Source: Oceanimonas doudoroffii
GTDB taxonomy: Bacteria; Pseudomonadota; Gammaproteobacteria; Enterobacterales; Aeromonadaceae
Length of the DNA: 64,000 nt
Direction of reading: 5' to 3'
Assembly: GCF_002242685.1 (NCBI RefSeq)
Contig: NZ_NBIM01000001.1
Coordinates: 744,001 to 808,000, forward strand
Position numbers and translations under genes: made by a program. Of the stretch, positions 1 through 9,105 are shown one piece after another. Numbering within the stretch: the first letter of the stretch is position 1; the number at the start of each line of letters is the position of its first letter. The notes below the pieces were generated by a model that was given only the letters and a program-made list of their open reading frames with translations, had not been told where the DNA came from and did no database searches.

Positions 1-720
1 CACCACACCGGCACCATCACCCAGCACAAAGCCATCACGCTCCTTGTCCCACGGACGACTGGCCTTTTGCGGATCGTCGTTGCGGGTAGAGAGCGCGCGG
101 GCGGCGGCAAAGCCACCCATGCCCATGGGCGTGGAGGCCTTTTCGGTGCCGCCGGCCAGCATGGCGTCGGCGTCGCCGTAGGCGATCATGCGTGCCGCCA
201 GACCAATGCTGTGCGTACCCGTGGTACAGGCAGTGGTGGCCGCGATGTTGGGACCACGCAGTCCCTTCATGATCGACAGATGGCCAGACACCATGTTGAT
301 GATGGTGGACGGCACAAAGAACGGGCTCAGCTTGCGCGGGCCGCTGTTCATCAGGCTGGTGTGGTTCTGCTCGATAAGACCGAGGCCGCCAATGCCGGAG
401 CCGATGGATACACCCACGCGATCGGCGTTGGTGTCGTTGATCTCCAGTCCGGAGTCGGCAAAGGCCTGCAGGCCTGCCGCGATACCGTACTGAATGAACA
501 GGTCCATCTTGCGGGCTTCTTTCTTGGCAATGCCATGCGCTTCCGGGTCAAAATCCTTGACCAGGCCGGCAAACTTGGTGGTGTAATCGGTCGTATCAAA
601 GTGCTCGATATTGGAAATGCCGCTTTGACCTGCCAGCAGGGCCTGCCAGCTGGCATCGACCGAGTTTCCAACAGGAGAGAGCATACCGAGGCCAGTCACC
701 ACGACTCTGCGTTTGGACAC
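1..720 (-). CDS. fabF: Beta-ketoacyl-ACP synthase II (partial, C-terminus outside window)
   Basis: Condensing enzyme that extends acyl-ACP with malonyl-ACP in cytoplasmic fatty-acid elongation. The first 240 codons are present, from a GTG start at 720 (protein begins [12 protein letters not shown]); the catalytic His residues and C-terminus lie off the left edge. The nucleophile motif TACTTGTH is visible with Cys near residue 165, and LGDGAGVV closes the visible part. It is the last visible gene of the block and lies 72 bp downstream of acpP, the usual acpP-fabF order. Identity is very secure; only completeness is unknown. Confidence 0.97.
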   Translation of the reverse strand, partial: MSKRRVVVTGLGMLSPVGNSVDASWQALLAGQSGISNIEHFDTTDYTTKFAGLVKDFDPEAHGIAKKEARKMDLFIQYGIAAGLQAFADSGLEINDTNADRVGVSIGSGIGGLGLIEQNHTSLMNSGPRKLSPFFVPSTIINMVSGHLSIMKGLRGPNIAATTACTTGTHSIGLAARMIAYGDADAMLAGGTEKASTPMGMGGFAAARALSTRNDDPQKASRPWDKERDGFVLGDGAGVV

Positions 721-792
721 AGGAGCGCCTCCGAATGGGATTTGAAACAAGAAAAAAACCGAAGTGGCGGGCGCCACTCCGGTACAGGTTTG

Positions 793-1029
793 TTATTCCT
801 GGTTGGCGTTGATGTAGTCGATCGCAGCCTGAACGGTGGTGATCTTTTCCGCTTCTTCGTCAGGAATCTCGGTATCGAACTCTTCTTCCAGAGCCATTAC
901 CAGTTCAACGGTGTCCAGGGAATCCGCGCCCAGATCATCAACGAAGGAAGCTTCAGACTTTACTTCTTCTTCCTTAACGCCCAGTTGTTCTACGATGATT
1001 TTCTTTACGCGTTCTTCGATGTTGCTCAT
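793..1029 (-). CDS. acpP: Acyl carrier protein
   Basis: 78-residue acidic carrier that holds growing acyl chains on a 4'-phosphopantetheine arm. The attachment site is Ser37 within [10 protein letters not shown]. Length and sequence match typical bacterial AcpP almost end to end (starts [12 protein letters not shown]). It lies between fabG and fabF; the 158 bp gap to fabG leaves room for its own promoter, which is common because AcpP is needed in large excess. No anomaly seen. Confidence 0.99.
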   Translation of the reverse strand: MSNIEERVKKIIVEQLGVKEEEVKSEASFVDDLGADSLDTVELVMALEEEFDTEIPDEEAEKITTVQAAIDYINANQE

Positions 1030-1187
1030 GACCAGTATTTTCCTTTAGAAATACGCAAGTGCGTGTCGTTGCGGTAGTGTATTAAAATAACGGTGGTTTG
1101 CAAGCCTGTTTGGGGCTGGTCTAACCAGAATTCATACGAAAAACGCCGCATTTTCCGCCAAACAGGTGCCAACTGCCGTGATTTTCA

Positions 1188-1928
1188 TCACACCATGTAC
1201 ATGCCGCCGTTAACGTGCAGCGTTTCGCCGGTAATATAACCGGCTTCATCCGACGCCAAAAAGGCAACGGCGGATGCAATCTCTTTGGGGTCGCCCAGGC
1301 GCTGAGCCGGAACCTGTGACAAGATACCGGCTCGTTGCTCGTCATTCAATGCGCGCGTCATGTCGGTTTCAATAAAACCGGGGGCCACCACGTTCACGGT
1401 AATGCCACGGGAAGCCACTTCGCGGCCCAGGGACTTGCTGAAGCCAATCAGGCCCGCCTTGGCGGCGGCGTAGTTGGCCTGGCCGGCATTGCCCATGGTG
1501 CCCACTACTGAGCCGATAGTCACAATGCGGCCAAAACGCTTTTTCATCATGGTGCGCAGCACCGCCTTGGACAGGCGGAATACCGAGGTGAGGTTGGTGT
1601 CGATAATGTCCTGCCACTCCTCGTCCTTCATGCGCATCATCAGGTTGTCCCGGGTGATGCCGGCGTTATTGACCAGCACGTCGATGTCACCAAAGCGCTC
1701 CTTGATGGTGGCCAGAGTGGCTTCGAGGGACGCAGAATCGGTCACGTTCAGCACCAGGCCGGCACCCTTGTCGCCCAGATAGGCGCTGATCGCCTCGGCA
1801 CCCTTTTCGCTGGTGGCGGTGCCGATCACGGTGGCGCCACGCTCAGCAAACAGTTCGGCGGTGGCCCGGCCGATGCCACGGCTGGCACCGGTCACCAGGA
1901 CTACTTTACCGGAAAAACTCATATTCAC
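1188..1928 (-). CDS. fabG: 3-oxoacyl-ACP reductase
   Basis: 246-residue NADPH-dependent short-chain dehydrogenase that reduces 3-oxoacyl-ACP in the elongation cycle. The N-terminal cofactor motif TGASRGIG (about residues 14-21), the NNAG motif (about 87-90) and the catalytic YAAAK (about 152-156) are all present, and the C-terminus ends in the typical GGMYMV. It sits between fabD and acpP in the standard gene order, with a 107 bp gap from fabD. Two other SDR genes near 40 and 44.5 kb are catabolic paralogs, not FabG. Confidence 0.98.
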   Translation of the reverse strand: MNMSFSGKVVLVTGASRGIGRATAELFAERGATVIGTATSEKGAEAISAYLGDKGAGLVLNVTDSASLEATLATIKERFGDIDVLVNNAGITRDNLMMRMKDEEWQDIIDTNLTSVFRLSKAVLRTMMKKRFGRIVTIGSVVGTMGNAGQANYAAAKAGLIGFSKSLGREVASRGITVNVVAPGFIETDMTRALNDEQRAGILSQVPAQRLGDPKEIASAVAFLASDEAGYITGETLHVNGGMYMV

Positions 1929-2035
1929 TCCTTAGACTGCAAACAGGGCGGGCATTAACGATGGGTCAGGTTAGTGACGCCCGCCACTCTTTACCAGGGG
2001 TTTTACATGAAGCCGTGCTTCACGTCATAAAGCGA

Positions 2036-2971
2036 TTAACCGTTAACTGCGGTCAGGGCCTTTTCCAGGCTGGCGTCGTCGTTGACCGCCAGGCCTTCCA
2101 CCCGCTTGTCGATGCGCTTGGCCAGGCCGGTAAGCACCTTGCCCGGCCCCACTTCCAGCGCCAGGGTCACGCCCTGCTCGGCCATGGTTTCCACGGTTTC
2201 GGTCCAGCGCACCGGGCTGTACAGCTGACGCACCAGGGCATCTTTAATGGCGGCGGGATCGGTCTCGGGCTTGACATCCACGTTGTTGATCACGGGCACG
2301 GCCGGGGCGTTAAAGCTCATGGCGCCAAGCGTCTCGGCCAGCTTGTCGGCGGCGGGCTTCATCAGCGCGCAGTGCGAGGGCACGCTCACCGGCAGCGGCA
2401 GCGCACGCTTGGCACCGCTTTCCTTCATCAGGGCATTGGCCCGCTCTACCGCGGCCTTGTTGCCGGCGATCACCACCTGACCCGGGGAGTTGAAGTTGAC
2501 CGCTGACACCACGTCGCCTTCGGCGGCCTTTTCGCAGTTGGCAATAATAGTGTCATTGTCGAGGCCGATAATGGCGGACATGGCACCGGTGCCTTCGGGC
2601 ACGGCATCCTGCATCAGTTTACCGCGCAGCTCAACCAGCTTGACGCCGTCGGCCAGGCTCAGCACACCGGCGCACACCAGGGCGGAATATTCGCCCAGGC
2701 TGTGACCGGCCATCATGGCGGGCTCTGCCCCGCCCTGCTGTTGCCACAGGCGGTACAGGGCCACGGAGGACGTCAGCAGCGCCGGCTGGGTGCGCCAGGT
2801 TTTGTTCAGCTCTTCCGCCGGGCCGTTCAGCACCAGGGCGGCCAGATCATAGCCCAGGGCATCGGAGGCCTCGGCAAAGGTGGCTTTCACGATGTCGTGA
2901 TTGGCCAGCACATCGGCCAGCATGCCCACGGTCTGGGAGCCCTGACCGGGAAAGGTAATGGCAAAAGACAT
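2036..2971 (-). CDS. fabD: Malonyl-CoA:ACP transacylase
   Basis: 311-residue transferase that moves malonyl from CoA to ACP, supplying the extender for FabH and FabF. The N-terminal FPGQGSQ motif and the nucleophile elbow GHSLGEYSA (Ser near residue 92) are present; the catalytic His lies in the VPSHCALM segment. It starts 11 bp after the fabH stop, so the two are co-transcribed and probably translationally linked. Full length. Confidence 0.98.
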   Translation of the reverse strand: MSFAITFPGQGSQTVGMLADVLANHDIVKATFAEASDALGYDLAALVLNGPAEELNKTWRTQPALLTSSVALYRLWQQQGGAEPAMMAGHSLGEYSALVCAGVLSLADGVKLVELRGKLMQDAVPEGTGAMSAIIGLDNDTIIANCEKAAEGDVVSAVNFNSPGQVVIAGNKAAVERANALMKESGAKRALPLPVSVPSHCALMKPAADKLAETLGAMSFNAPAVPVINNVDVKPETDPAAIKDALVRQLYSPVRWTETVETMAEQGVTLALEVGPGKVLTGLAKRIDKRVEGLAVNDDASLEKALTAVNG

Positions 2972-2982
2972 GGTAATTCCTC

Positions 2983-3942
2983 TTAAAAACGTACCAGGGC
3001 GGAGCCCCAGGCAAAACCGCCGCCAAAGGCTTCCAGCAGCACCAGCTGGCCGCGCTGAATGCGACCGTCGCGCACCCCTTCATCCAGGGCGATGGGCACA
3101 CTGGCCGCCGAGGTGTTGCCGTGCTTGTCGAGGGTCAGAATGACGCGCTCGATGGGCATGTTCAGCTTGCGGGCGGTGGCGTTGATAATACGGTAGTTGG
3201 CCTGATGCGGAACCAGCCAGTCGAGTTCCGACTTGTCGATGCCGTTGGCTGCGAGGGTCTGGGTCACGATGTCGCTCAAACGGCTTACTGCCACCTTGAA
3301 CACTTCGTTGCCCTTCATGTGCATGTAGGCATCCATTTCGGTGCCGGTCACGCCACGCTGACGGTGTGGCAGCTTGAGCAGCTCGCCGTAGGCGCCGTCG
3401 GCATGCAGGTGGGTGGACAGAATGCCCGGCTCTTCGCTGGCCCCCAGCACCACGGCACCGGCGCCGTCGCCAAAGAGAATAATGGTGGAGCGGTCTTCCG
3501 GATCGCACATGCGCGACAGGGCGTCGGCACCAATCACCAGCACGTGACGGGCCTGACCGCTCTTGATGAACTGATCCGCCACGCTCAGGGCGTAGCTGAA
3601 GCCGGCGCAGGCGGCGGCAAGGTCAAAGGCCGGAATGCCGGGCACATTCAGCATGGCCTGCACTTCACAGGCGGCGGCCGGAAAGGCATTGTCGGCACTG
3701 GTGGTGGCCAGCACTATCATGTCGAGCTGGCCGGCTTCGATACCGGCGGCTTCCAGGGCGCGCAGGGCGGCGCCGTAAGACATGGTGGCCACGGTTTCTT
3801 CGGCACCGGCAATGCGGCGCTCGCGAATGCCGGTGCGCTCTACAATCCACTGGTCGCTGGTTTCAACCATGCGTTCCAGGTCGGCGTTGGTACGCACATC
3901 CTGTGGCAGGTAGCTGCCGGTTCCCAAAATTTTACTGTTCAT
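2983..3942 (-). CDS. fabH: Beta-ketoacyl-ACP synthase III
   Basis: 319-residue initiating condensing enzyme that joins acetyl-CoA and malonyl-ACP. The Cys-His-Asn triad can be seen: Cys in [11 protein letters not shown] (about residue 113), His in VPHQANYRI and Asn in KHGNTSAAS. The start [13 protein letters not shown] is typical. It begins 5 bp after the plsX stop and is followed at 11 bp by fabD, indicating a tight operon. Confidence 0.98.
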   Translation of the reverse strand: MNSKILGTGSYLPQDVRTNADLERMVETSDQWIVERTGIRERRIAGAEETVATMSYGAALRALEAAGIEAGQLDMIVLATTSADNAFPAAACEVQAMLNVPGIPAFDLAAACAGFSYALSVADQFIKSGQARHVLVIGADALSRMCDPEDRSTIILFGDGAGAVVLGASEEPGILSTHLHADGAYGELLKLPHRQRGVTGTEMDAYMHMKGNEVFKVAVSRLSDIVTQTLAANGIDKSELDWLVPHQANYRIINATARKLNMPIERVILTLDKHGNTSAASVPIALDEGVRDGRIQRGQLVLLEAFGGGFAWGSALVRF

Positions 3943-3947
3943 AGGCG

Positions 3948-4958
3948 TTATCTTGCGTGACTGTCCTGAGGGGCAGTATCGAAACGATGCGCAATTCTGG
4001 CAGGTAGCCCGTGCTCGATCTCGGCAACGGCCTGCAGAATCGCATTCAAGAAGGCGGGTGATCCTGCGCTCCCGTGGCTTTTTACCACACTGGAACGCAA
4101 TCCTATCAGACTGGCGCCATTATACTGGTCTGGGTTCAGATGAGAAAGTCGCCGTTTTACCCAGAAAGCGAGCAGTTTCCACCAGAAGCCCCGCTTTTTA
4201 CCTGCCCCCAGCAGCAGCCGGGCCACACCCTCGCTGGTTTTGAGCGCCACGTTACCGACGAAGCCGTCACAGACAATGACATCGGCCTTGCCGGTAAAGA
4301 GATCATCCCCTTCCACATAACCGGTATAGTGCAGCTCGGGCAACTCCTTCAGGCGGCGGGCCGCCTGGCGCACGGCATCGTTGCCCTTGTTCGCCTCGGC
4401 GCCCACATTCAGCAGCGCCACGCGAGGACGCGACTGCGACAGCACATGGCGTGCCACCGCATCGCCCATCAGCGCGAACTGTACCAGCTGACCGGCATCA
4501 CAGCACACGTTGGCGCCCAAATCGAGCAACAACGCATGACCGCCGCCGGCCTGGGGCAGACGGGTGATCAGCGCCGGCCGGGCCACGCCCGGCAGGGTGT
4601 GCACCACCCGCAACGCCAGTGCCATCAGGGCGCCGGTGTTGCCGCCACTCACGCACGCCTGGGCCTCGCCCCGGGCCAGGGCCTCAAGGGCCTGCCGCAT
4701 GGACGAATCGGTCAGGTGACGCAGGGCGTAACCGGCCTTGTGCTCATTGGTGACCTGTTGGGTGCAATAGTGCACCTGCACTCGAGGATGGGAGCTCAGG
4801 TGGTGGCGTTCAAGCCAGGGGGAAAGCGCCGTCCGGGACCCGAACAACATCAGCTTGAGGTCGGGCAGAAGCGACAGTGCCTGCGCGGCGGCAGGCACTG
4901 TAACTGAAGGGCCGAAATCGCCCCCCATCATATCAAGCGCAACGGTCAGCTGCGGCAA
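3948..4958 (-). CDS. plsX: Phosphate acyltransferase PlsX
   Basis: 336-residue enzyme that converts acyl-ACP to acyl-phosphate for phospholipid synthesis. The N-terminus [14 protein letters not shown] is the family hallmark. The best start is a TTG at 4958, ten bases after the rpmF stop; no ATG fits the conserved N-terminus better. It lies between rpmF and fabH as in most gammaproteobacteria. The C-terminal few residues (TAPQDSHAR) are variable in the family. Confidence 0.96.
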   Translation of the reverse strand: MPQLTVALDMMGGDFGPSVTVPAAAQALSLLPDLKLMLFGSRTALSPWLERHHLSSHPRVQVHYCTQQVTNEHKAGYALRHLTDSSMRQALEALARGEAQACVSGGNTGALMALALRVVHTLPGVARPALITRLPQAGGGHALLLDLGANVCCDAGQLVQFALMGDAVARHVLSQSRPRVALLNVGAEANKGNDAVRQAARRLKELPELHYTGYVEGDDLFTGKADVIVCDGFVGNVALKTSEGVARLLLGAGKKRGFWWKLLAFWVKRRLSHLNPDQYNGASLIGLRSSVVKSHGSAGSPAFLNAILQAVAEIEHGLPARIAHRFDTAPQDSHAR

Positions 4959-4968
4959 GAGGCAACCC

Positions 4969-5139
4969 TTACTTGGCGATTACCTTCTGGCCACGGTAGA
5001 AACCATCGGCAGTCACGTGGTGACGACGATGAGTTTCGCCAGTGGTCTGGTCTACAGACAGGTTGGCAGTGCTCAGGGCATCGTGTGAACGACGCATACC
5101 ACGCTTGGAACGGGTTTTACGGTTCTGTTGTACGGCCAT
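4969..5139 (-). CDS. rpmF: 50S ribosomal protein L32
   Basis: 56-residue basic protein reading [18 protein letters not shown] at its N-terminus and ending [11 protein letters not shown]. Length and sequence are those of gammaproteobacterial L32, a small protein of the large ribosomal subunit. It lies 20 bp downstream of yceD and 10 bp upstream of plsX, the conserved arrangement that couples ribosome and lipid synthesis. ATG start at 5139, preceded by a GGAG-type ribosome-binding site. It is too short for many gene-finding cut-offs. Confidence 0.97.
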   Translation of the reverse strand: MAVQQNRKTRSKRGMRRSHDALSTANLSVDQTTGETHRRHHVTADGFYRGQKVIAK

Positions 5140-5159
5140 TTGACCTACTCCTAAATCAG

Positions 5160-5681
5160 TTACTTGCGTTTTAATTCTTCCAGAATCGCGAAAGGATTCG
5201 GACGTTCTTCGGCTTCGGGAATGTCGCCATAACTCAGATCATACTTGCCTTCGGCACAGTGCTCATTTTCATGAGCCGGCACCAGCGGCAGGGCGAGAAT
5301 GAGTTCATCCTCAATGATCTCAACCAGGTTAACTTCCCCGAATTCATCTGCCTCGAACGTCTCGTACGCTTCCGGCAGCTCCGGCGCCTCGGCGTCTCGA
5401 CGCAAAGGCGTGTACGTAAACTCGGACTCTATGGTGGTGTCGAACAGCTCGTTACAGCGCTGGCACTGAAGGGCGATCTGTGCGCGGGCATGACCCGTCA
5501 TCACACGAAGCCCCTGGGCATCGGTGCCAAAGCTCAGAGATGCGTCGATATCACCATGGATACCTTGGGTCGACTCCGCCAGTCTGGGCATCAGTTCTGC
5601 GGCATAAACACCCTGATAATCCAGGCGTTTATTGGCGCAGCGAGCGGGGTCTACCTTGATGGGCAACTTTACCTTTTCCAT
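5160..5681 (-). CDS. yceD: YceD/DUF177 family protein, 23S rRNA accumulation protein
   Basis: 173-residue cytoplasmic protein of the DUF177 family, linked in E. coli to 23S rRNA accumulation. It begins [12 protein letters not shown] and carries the pair of cysteines in [12 protein letters not shown] (about residues 94-97) and another near [12 protein letters not shown]. It is the first gene of the minus-strand fab operon; the operon promoter must lie in the 135 bp between it and the divergent maf gene. Confidence 0.93.
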   Translation of the reverse strand: MEKVKLPIKVDPARCANKRLDYQGVYAAELMPRLAESTQGIHGDIDASLSFGTDAQGLRVMTGHARAQIALQCQRCNELFDTTIESEFTYTPLRRDAEAPELPEAYETFEADEFGEVNLVEIIEDELILALPLVPAHENEHCAEGKYDLSYGDIPEAEERPNPFAILEELKRK

Positions 5682-5816
5682 AAGGCGCGCATATTATAGC
5701 GCCACTCCCCCGGAGTCAAAGGGAAAATGTGGCCATTACCCCGCGCGTGATTTGTCTCACCGGGCCCTGCGGGGCTAGAATCGGCGCTTTCCTTTAATTT
5801 ACTGCGGAGTGCTACC

Positions 5817-6395
5817 ATGCCGCCCCTGATCCTCGCCTCTTCCTCCCCTTATCGCCGCGCCCTGCTGACACGTCTGGGGCTCACCTTTGACTGTCACAGC
5901 CCGGACATCGATGAGTCCCCCCTGCCCGGCGAACGCGGCGACGCCCTTGCCCTGCGCCTGGCACGGCAAAAGGCGGCTGCGGTGGCCGCCCACTATCAGC
6001 ACGGCCTGGTGATTGGCTCGGATCAGGTTTGTGTGAATGGCGACAAATTACTGGGCAAGCCCGGCACCATCGAAAAGGCCCGGGAGCAACTACTGGCCGC
6101 CGCCGGCAAGCGCGTGTCTTTTTATACCGGCCTGTGTCTGCACGACATCGGCTCGGGCCAAAGCCGCGCATTGGTTGAGCCCTTTCACGTGCACTTTCGC
6201 CCACTCACCGCCGCACAGATTGATCGTTACCTCGAGCAGGAGCCGGCCCTGGACTGCGCCGGGGCCTTCAAGTGCGAAGGCCTTGGCATCAGCCTGTTTG
6301 AACGCATGGACGGCCGTGACCCCAACAGCCTGGTGGGCCTGCCGCTGATCGCCCTGGTGGATGCGCTGGCGGAATTCGGAGTGGAAGTGCCTTAA
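5817..6395 (+). CDS. maf: Maf-family nucleotide pyrophosphatase (YceF-like)
   Basis: 192-residue Maf/YceF hydrolase, which in E. coli cleaves modified nucleotides such as m7GTP. The N-terminal LILASSSPYRRALLTRL is the signature motif, and the acidic and basic active-site residues lie in SDQVCV, LGKPG and FKCEGLG. It is divergent from yceD, the usual genomic position for the YceF subgroup. Start ATG at 5817 preceded by GCGGAGTG. Full length. Confidence 0.95.
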   Translation: MPPLILASSSPYRRALLTRLGLTFDCHSPDIDESPLPGERGDALALRLARQKAAAVAAHYQHGLVIGSDQVCVNGDKLLGKPGTIEKAREQLLAAAGKRVSFYTGLCLHDIGSGQSRALVEPFHVHFRPLTAAQIDRYLEQEPALDCAGAFKCEGLGISLFERMDGRDPNSLVGLPLIALVDALAEFGVEVP

Positions 6396-6408
6396 CGCCG
6401 GAAGGGCC

Positions 6409-6480
6409 AGGTTGGCAATAAGCGCAGCGAATTCCAACAGCCCGCCGGCGGCTTCTTGTTGTGGTTCGCTTCAACCAACT
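6409..6480. repeat. Degenerate REP-like palindrome, left of RAYT
   Basis: About 72 bases matching the right-hand copy at 7071-7152 over the core GGCAATAAGCGCAGCGAATT and the GCCCGCCGGCGGC centre. The right arm is worn (TTCGCTTCAACCAACT), so this copy would fold less well. It directly precedes the transposase gene. Confidence 0.85.
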
Positions 6481-6512
6481 ATGCTTGTCTGATCCCATCC
6501 TGAGGTCTGGAT

Positions 6513-7043
6513 ATGCAGTACCGGCGCATGTGGCGACAAGGTGGTACCTTTTTCTTTACGGTTACTCTGGCGGATCGGCGCCGGGCCTTGCTGACCGAGC
6601 ACATCACGCTATTACGCGAAGCCTTTCGCCGGGTGAAACGCCGCCACCCCTTTGAACTTGACGCCATCGTCGTGTTGCCGGAGCACCTGCACGCCCTTAT
6701 GACGCTGCCCAAGGGCGACACCGATTACGCCAAGCGCTGGCACCTGATCAAGTCCGGTTTTTCCCGTCGCCTGCCCGCCACGGAATGGCGCAGTGACAGC
6801 CGCCAGCGCAGGAGGGAACGGGGGATCTGGCAGCGTCGTTACTGGGAACATCTGATCCGTGACGAAAGGGATTTCCGCCATCACATGGATTACATTCACT
6901 ATAACCCGGTAAAACACGGTTATGTGAATGCGGTAAAAGACTGGCCCTACTCCAGTTTTCACCGTTATGTGCGGGCCGGGCTGTTACCGGAAGACTGGGC
7001 GGGGTTGTCGGCAGAGCAAGCAACCCGCCAATACGGAGAGTAG
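6513..7043 (+). CDS. REP-associated tyrosine transposase (RAYT, IS200/IS605-like HUH protein)
   Basis: 176-residue single-domain HUH nuclease of the TnpA_REP type. Residues FTVTLADRR open the fold, the His-x-His of the HUH motif is in LPEHLHALM (about residues 52-60), and the catalytic Tyr is expected in the HMDYIHYNPVKHGYV segment (about 128-142), a RAYT hallmark. The C-terminal WPYSSFHRYV is also typical. Such proteins nick and spread REP palindromes rather than move themselves. Matching palindromes flank the gene on both sides, which supports the assignment. Frame intact, so probably still functional. Confidence 0.93.
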   Translation: MQYRRMWRQGGTFFFTVTLADRRRALLTEHITLLREAFRRVKRRHPFELDAIVVLPEHLHALMTLPKGDTDYAKRWHLIKSGFSRRLPATEWRSDSRQRRRERGIWQRRYWEHLIRDERDFRHHMDYIHYNPVKHGYVNAVKDWPYSSFHRYVRAGLLPEDWAGLSAEQATRQYGE

Positions 7044-7070
7044 CAACGGAATATTCGCCGGAGGTGAACC

Positions 7071-7152
7071 GTAGGTTGGCAATGAGCGCAGCGAATTCCA
7101 ACAACCCGCCGGCGGCTTTATGTTGTGGTTCGCTCCGCTCATCACAACCTAC
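7071..7152. repeat. REP-like palindrome, right of RAYT (intact hairpin)
   Basis: 82-base imperfect palindrome. The left arm GTAGGTTGGCAATGAGCG pairs with the right arm CGCTCATCACAACCTAC, and the GC-rich centre CCCGCCGGCGG is shared with the left copy at 6409-6480. It lies between the transposase and the HAD gene and could also act as a terminator or mRNA stabiliser for both converging units. Confidence 0.9.
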
Positions 7153-7183
7153 CAGGGTTGATGCCAAACATGGCGTTGTTACT

Positions 7184-7825
7184 TCACAGCCACTTCGGCA
7201 AATGACGAATATCATCGATCAGCGCCACCGGCGTGTGGGCGCCGAGCTGGTCGCGGTTATGCACGCCATAGGTAACGCCGATGCGGTCCATGCCGATGGC
7301 TTCGGCCATGGCCAGATCGTAACTGGAATCTCCCACCATTACCGCCTGCTCCGGGGCCAGGCTGAGCTCGTCCAGAATTTGGGCCAGCATCAGCGGATCC
7401 GGCTTTGAACGGGCCTGATCCGAGCCCCGCAGGGCATGGAACAAATGGCCGAGGCCGGTTTCATCCAGTACCCGGTCCAGCCCCACACGCTGTTTGCCGG
7501 TGGCCACCGCCAGCCGATAACCGCCCTGGTGCAGGCCGGCCAGGGTGTCGGCGGCCCCCGCAAACAGCGGTGAGGGCGTGGTGTTCAGCTCCAGATAATG
7601 GCGGCGGTAGGCCAGCAATAACGCATCGCTCTCGGCCTGGGACAGCTCACCAAAGAGAATGGGAAATGCCTTGTACAGGCTCAAGCCGATAATATGGCGC
7701 ACCGCCTCGTCCGTGGGCACCGGCTGCTCGCAGTCGAGGGCCGCCGCCTGCATACAGGAGACAATGCGTGCCACCGAGTCCATCAGGGTGCCGTCCCAGT
7801 CAAAGATCACCAGCTCGTATTTCAT
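7184..7825 (-). CDS. HAD-superfamily hydrolase, phosphoglycolate phosphatase-like
   Basis: 213-residue HAD-IA phosphatase. Motif I is [10 protein letters not shown] (nucleophile Asp9, acid Asp11), motif II is VATGK, the conserved Lys is in SKPDP and motif III is [13 protein letters not shown]. Its start codon overlaps the rluC stop as ATGA, so the two form an operon with coupled translation. Subgroup resembles Gph/YjjG-like enzymes often found beside rluC; the natural substrate cannot be read from the sequence. Confidence 0.9.
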   Translation of the reverse strand: MKYELVIFDWDGTLMDSVARIVSCMQAAALDCEQPVPTDEAVRHIIGLSLYKAFPILFGELSQAESDALLLAYRRHYLELNTTPSPLFAGAADTLAGLHQGGYRLAVATGKQRVGLDRVLDETGLGHLFHALRGSDQARSKPDPLMLAQILDELSLAPEQAVMVGDSSYDLAMAEAIGMDRIGVTYGVHNRDQLGAHTPVALIDDIRHLPKWL

Positions 7826-8772
7826 GAGGTCGCCATTCTCGTCAGCAGTTTTTTCAGGGCCGGCTCCAGGGGCGCCTCCAGCGTCATGACTTCTTCCCTG
7901 CCCGGATGATAAAAATGAATGCGGCAGGCGTGCAGGAACAGCCGCCCCAGCCCCTCGCCCTTCATTTTTTCGTCAAACTGGCGATCGCCGTATTTGTCGT
8001 CGCCGGCGATGGGGTGGCCCGCATGCAGGGTATGCACCCGAATCTGGTGGGTACGACCGGTCACCGGGCTGCATTCCACCAGGGTGGCGCCATCAAACTT
8101 CTGCACGATGCGAAAACGGGTTTCCGACGGTTTGCCTTCCCGATCCACCTTGACGATGCGTTCGCCCGAAGCCAGCTCGTTTTTCTTGAGCGGCGCCTTC
8201 ACCACCTTCTGATGCGGCTGCCACTGGCCGCGCACCAGCGCCAGGTAGTGCTTGTCCATGGTCTTTTCCCGCAGCTGCTCATGCAGACTGCGCAGCATGC
8301 TGCGTTTTTTGGCCACCAGCAAAATCCCGGAGGTGTCGCGGTCGAGCCGGTGCACCAGCTCGAGGAACCTGGCCTGGGGCCGCAGGGAGCGCAGCCCTTC
8401 AATCACGCCAAAGCTGAGCCCGCTGCCGCCATGCACCGCCATGCCCGAGGGCTTGTTAAGCACCAGCAGGGCGTCATCCTCATAGATAATGGCGTTTTCC
8501 AGCCCCTGCACGGAGTCGAGCTTGGCCGAAGGCAGCACGTCTTCCCGCTCGGCCACCCGCACCGGCGGCACGCGGATCACGTCGCCGGCCAGCAATTTGT
8601 ATTCCGGTTTGATGCGCTTTTTGTTAACCCTAACCTCACCCTTGCGCAAAATACGATAAATCAGGCTTTTGGGAACGCCTTTGAGCTGAGTCCGTAAAAA
8701 GTTGTCGATGCGCTGCCCTTCATGCTCAGCCTCTATGGTGAGCAGCCGCACGCTTTGATGGTCTTGTTTCAT
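7822..8772 (-). CDS. rluC: 23S rRNA pseudouridine synthase RluC
   Basis: 316-residue RluA-family pseudouridine synthase, which in E. coli modifies 23S positions 955, 2504 and 2580. An N-terminal S4-like domain (about residues 12-80, [22 protein letters not shown]) is followed by the catalytic domain with the [15 protein letters not shown] motif, whose Asp is the nucleophile. An in-frame upstream extension to 8889 is open but lacks family similarity; MKQDHQSV at 8772 fits known N-termini. Divergent from rne, the arrangement seen in enterics and vibrios. Confidence 0.95.
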   Translation of the reverse strand: MKQDHQSVRLLTIEAEHEGQRIDNFLRTQLKGVPKSLIYRILRKGEVRVNKKRIKPEYKLLAGDVIRVPPVRVAEREDVLPSAKLDSVQGLENAIIYEDDALLVLNKPSGMAVHGGSGLSFGVIEGLRSLRPQARFLELVHRLDRDTSGILLVAKKRSMLRSLHEQLREKTMDKHYLALVRGQWQPHQKVVKAPLKKNELASGERIVKVDREGKPSETRFRIVQKFDGATLVECSPVTGRTHQIRVHTLHAGHPIAGDDKYGDRQFDEKMKGEGLGRLFLHACRIHFYHPGREEVMTLEAPLEPALKKLLTRMATS

Positions 8773-9105
8773 GGCGGTGATTCTACCACCGAAGCCGGTG
8801 TTTTTGCTGCAAAAATGGTGCCTTGCTAAGGCTGTGGGTAAAGTGTGATAATGCGTGAGTTTTTCGTGTCTTCCCGGTTGGGGGGACACACACCCAAACC
8901 CCGGTATAACCGTTTGGTTCGCGACCTTTGGGCTCTCTCCCTTATGACGTGATACACCTGAAAAATGCGCCTCATGCGTAGCCAGCCGGGAGGCTGTAAT
9001 GACTACGCTGACAGACTCGAGGCCGGTGTCAGTCGGAGCCGGATGGTCAATCCGGGTAACACGACCACTGTAAAAAACAGTAAAAACATATAAAAAGAGT
9101 ACTCA
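8773..9105 (+). promoter_or_regulatory. rluC-rne divergent region and rne 5' leader
   Basis: 333 bases without a gene. Two small hairpins lie just before rne: CCGGAT/ATCCGG arms at 9039-9055 and ACTGT/ACAGT arms at 9067-9081, followed by an A-rich stretch and the start codon. In enterics the rne leader folds into hairpins through which RNase E represses its own mRNA; position and A-rich unpaired spacers match that design, but sequence identity to the Rfam rne5 element was not testable here. Confidence 0.55.
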
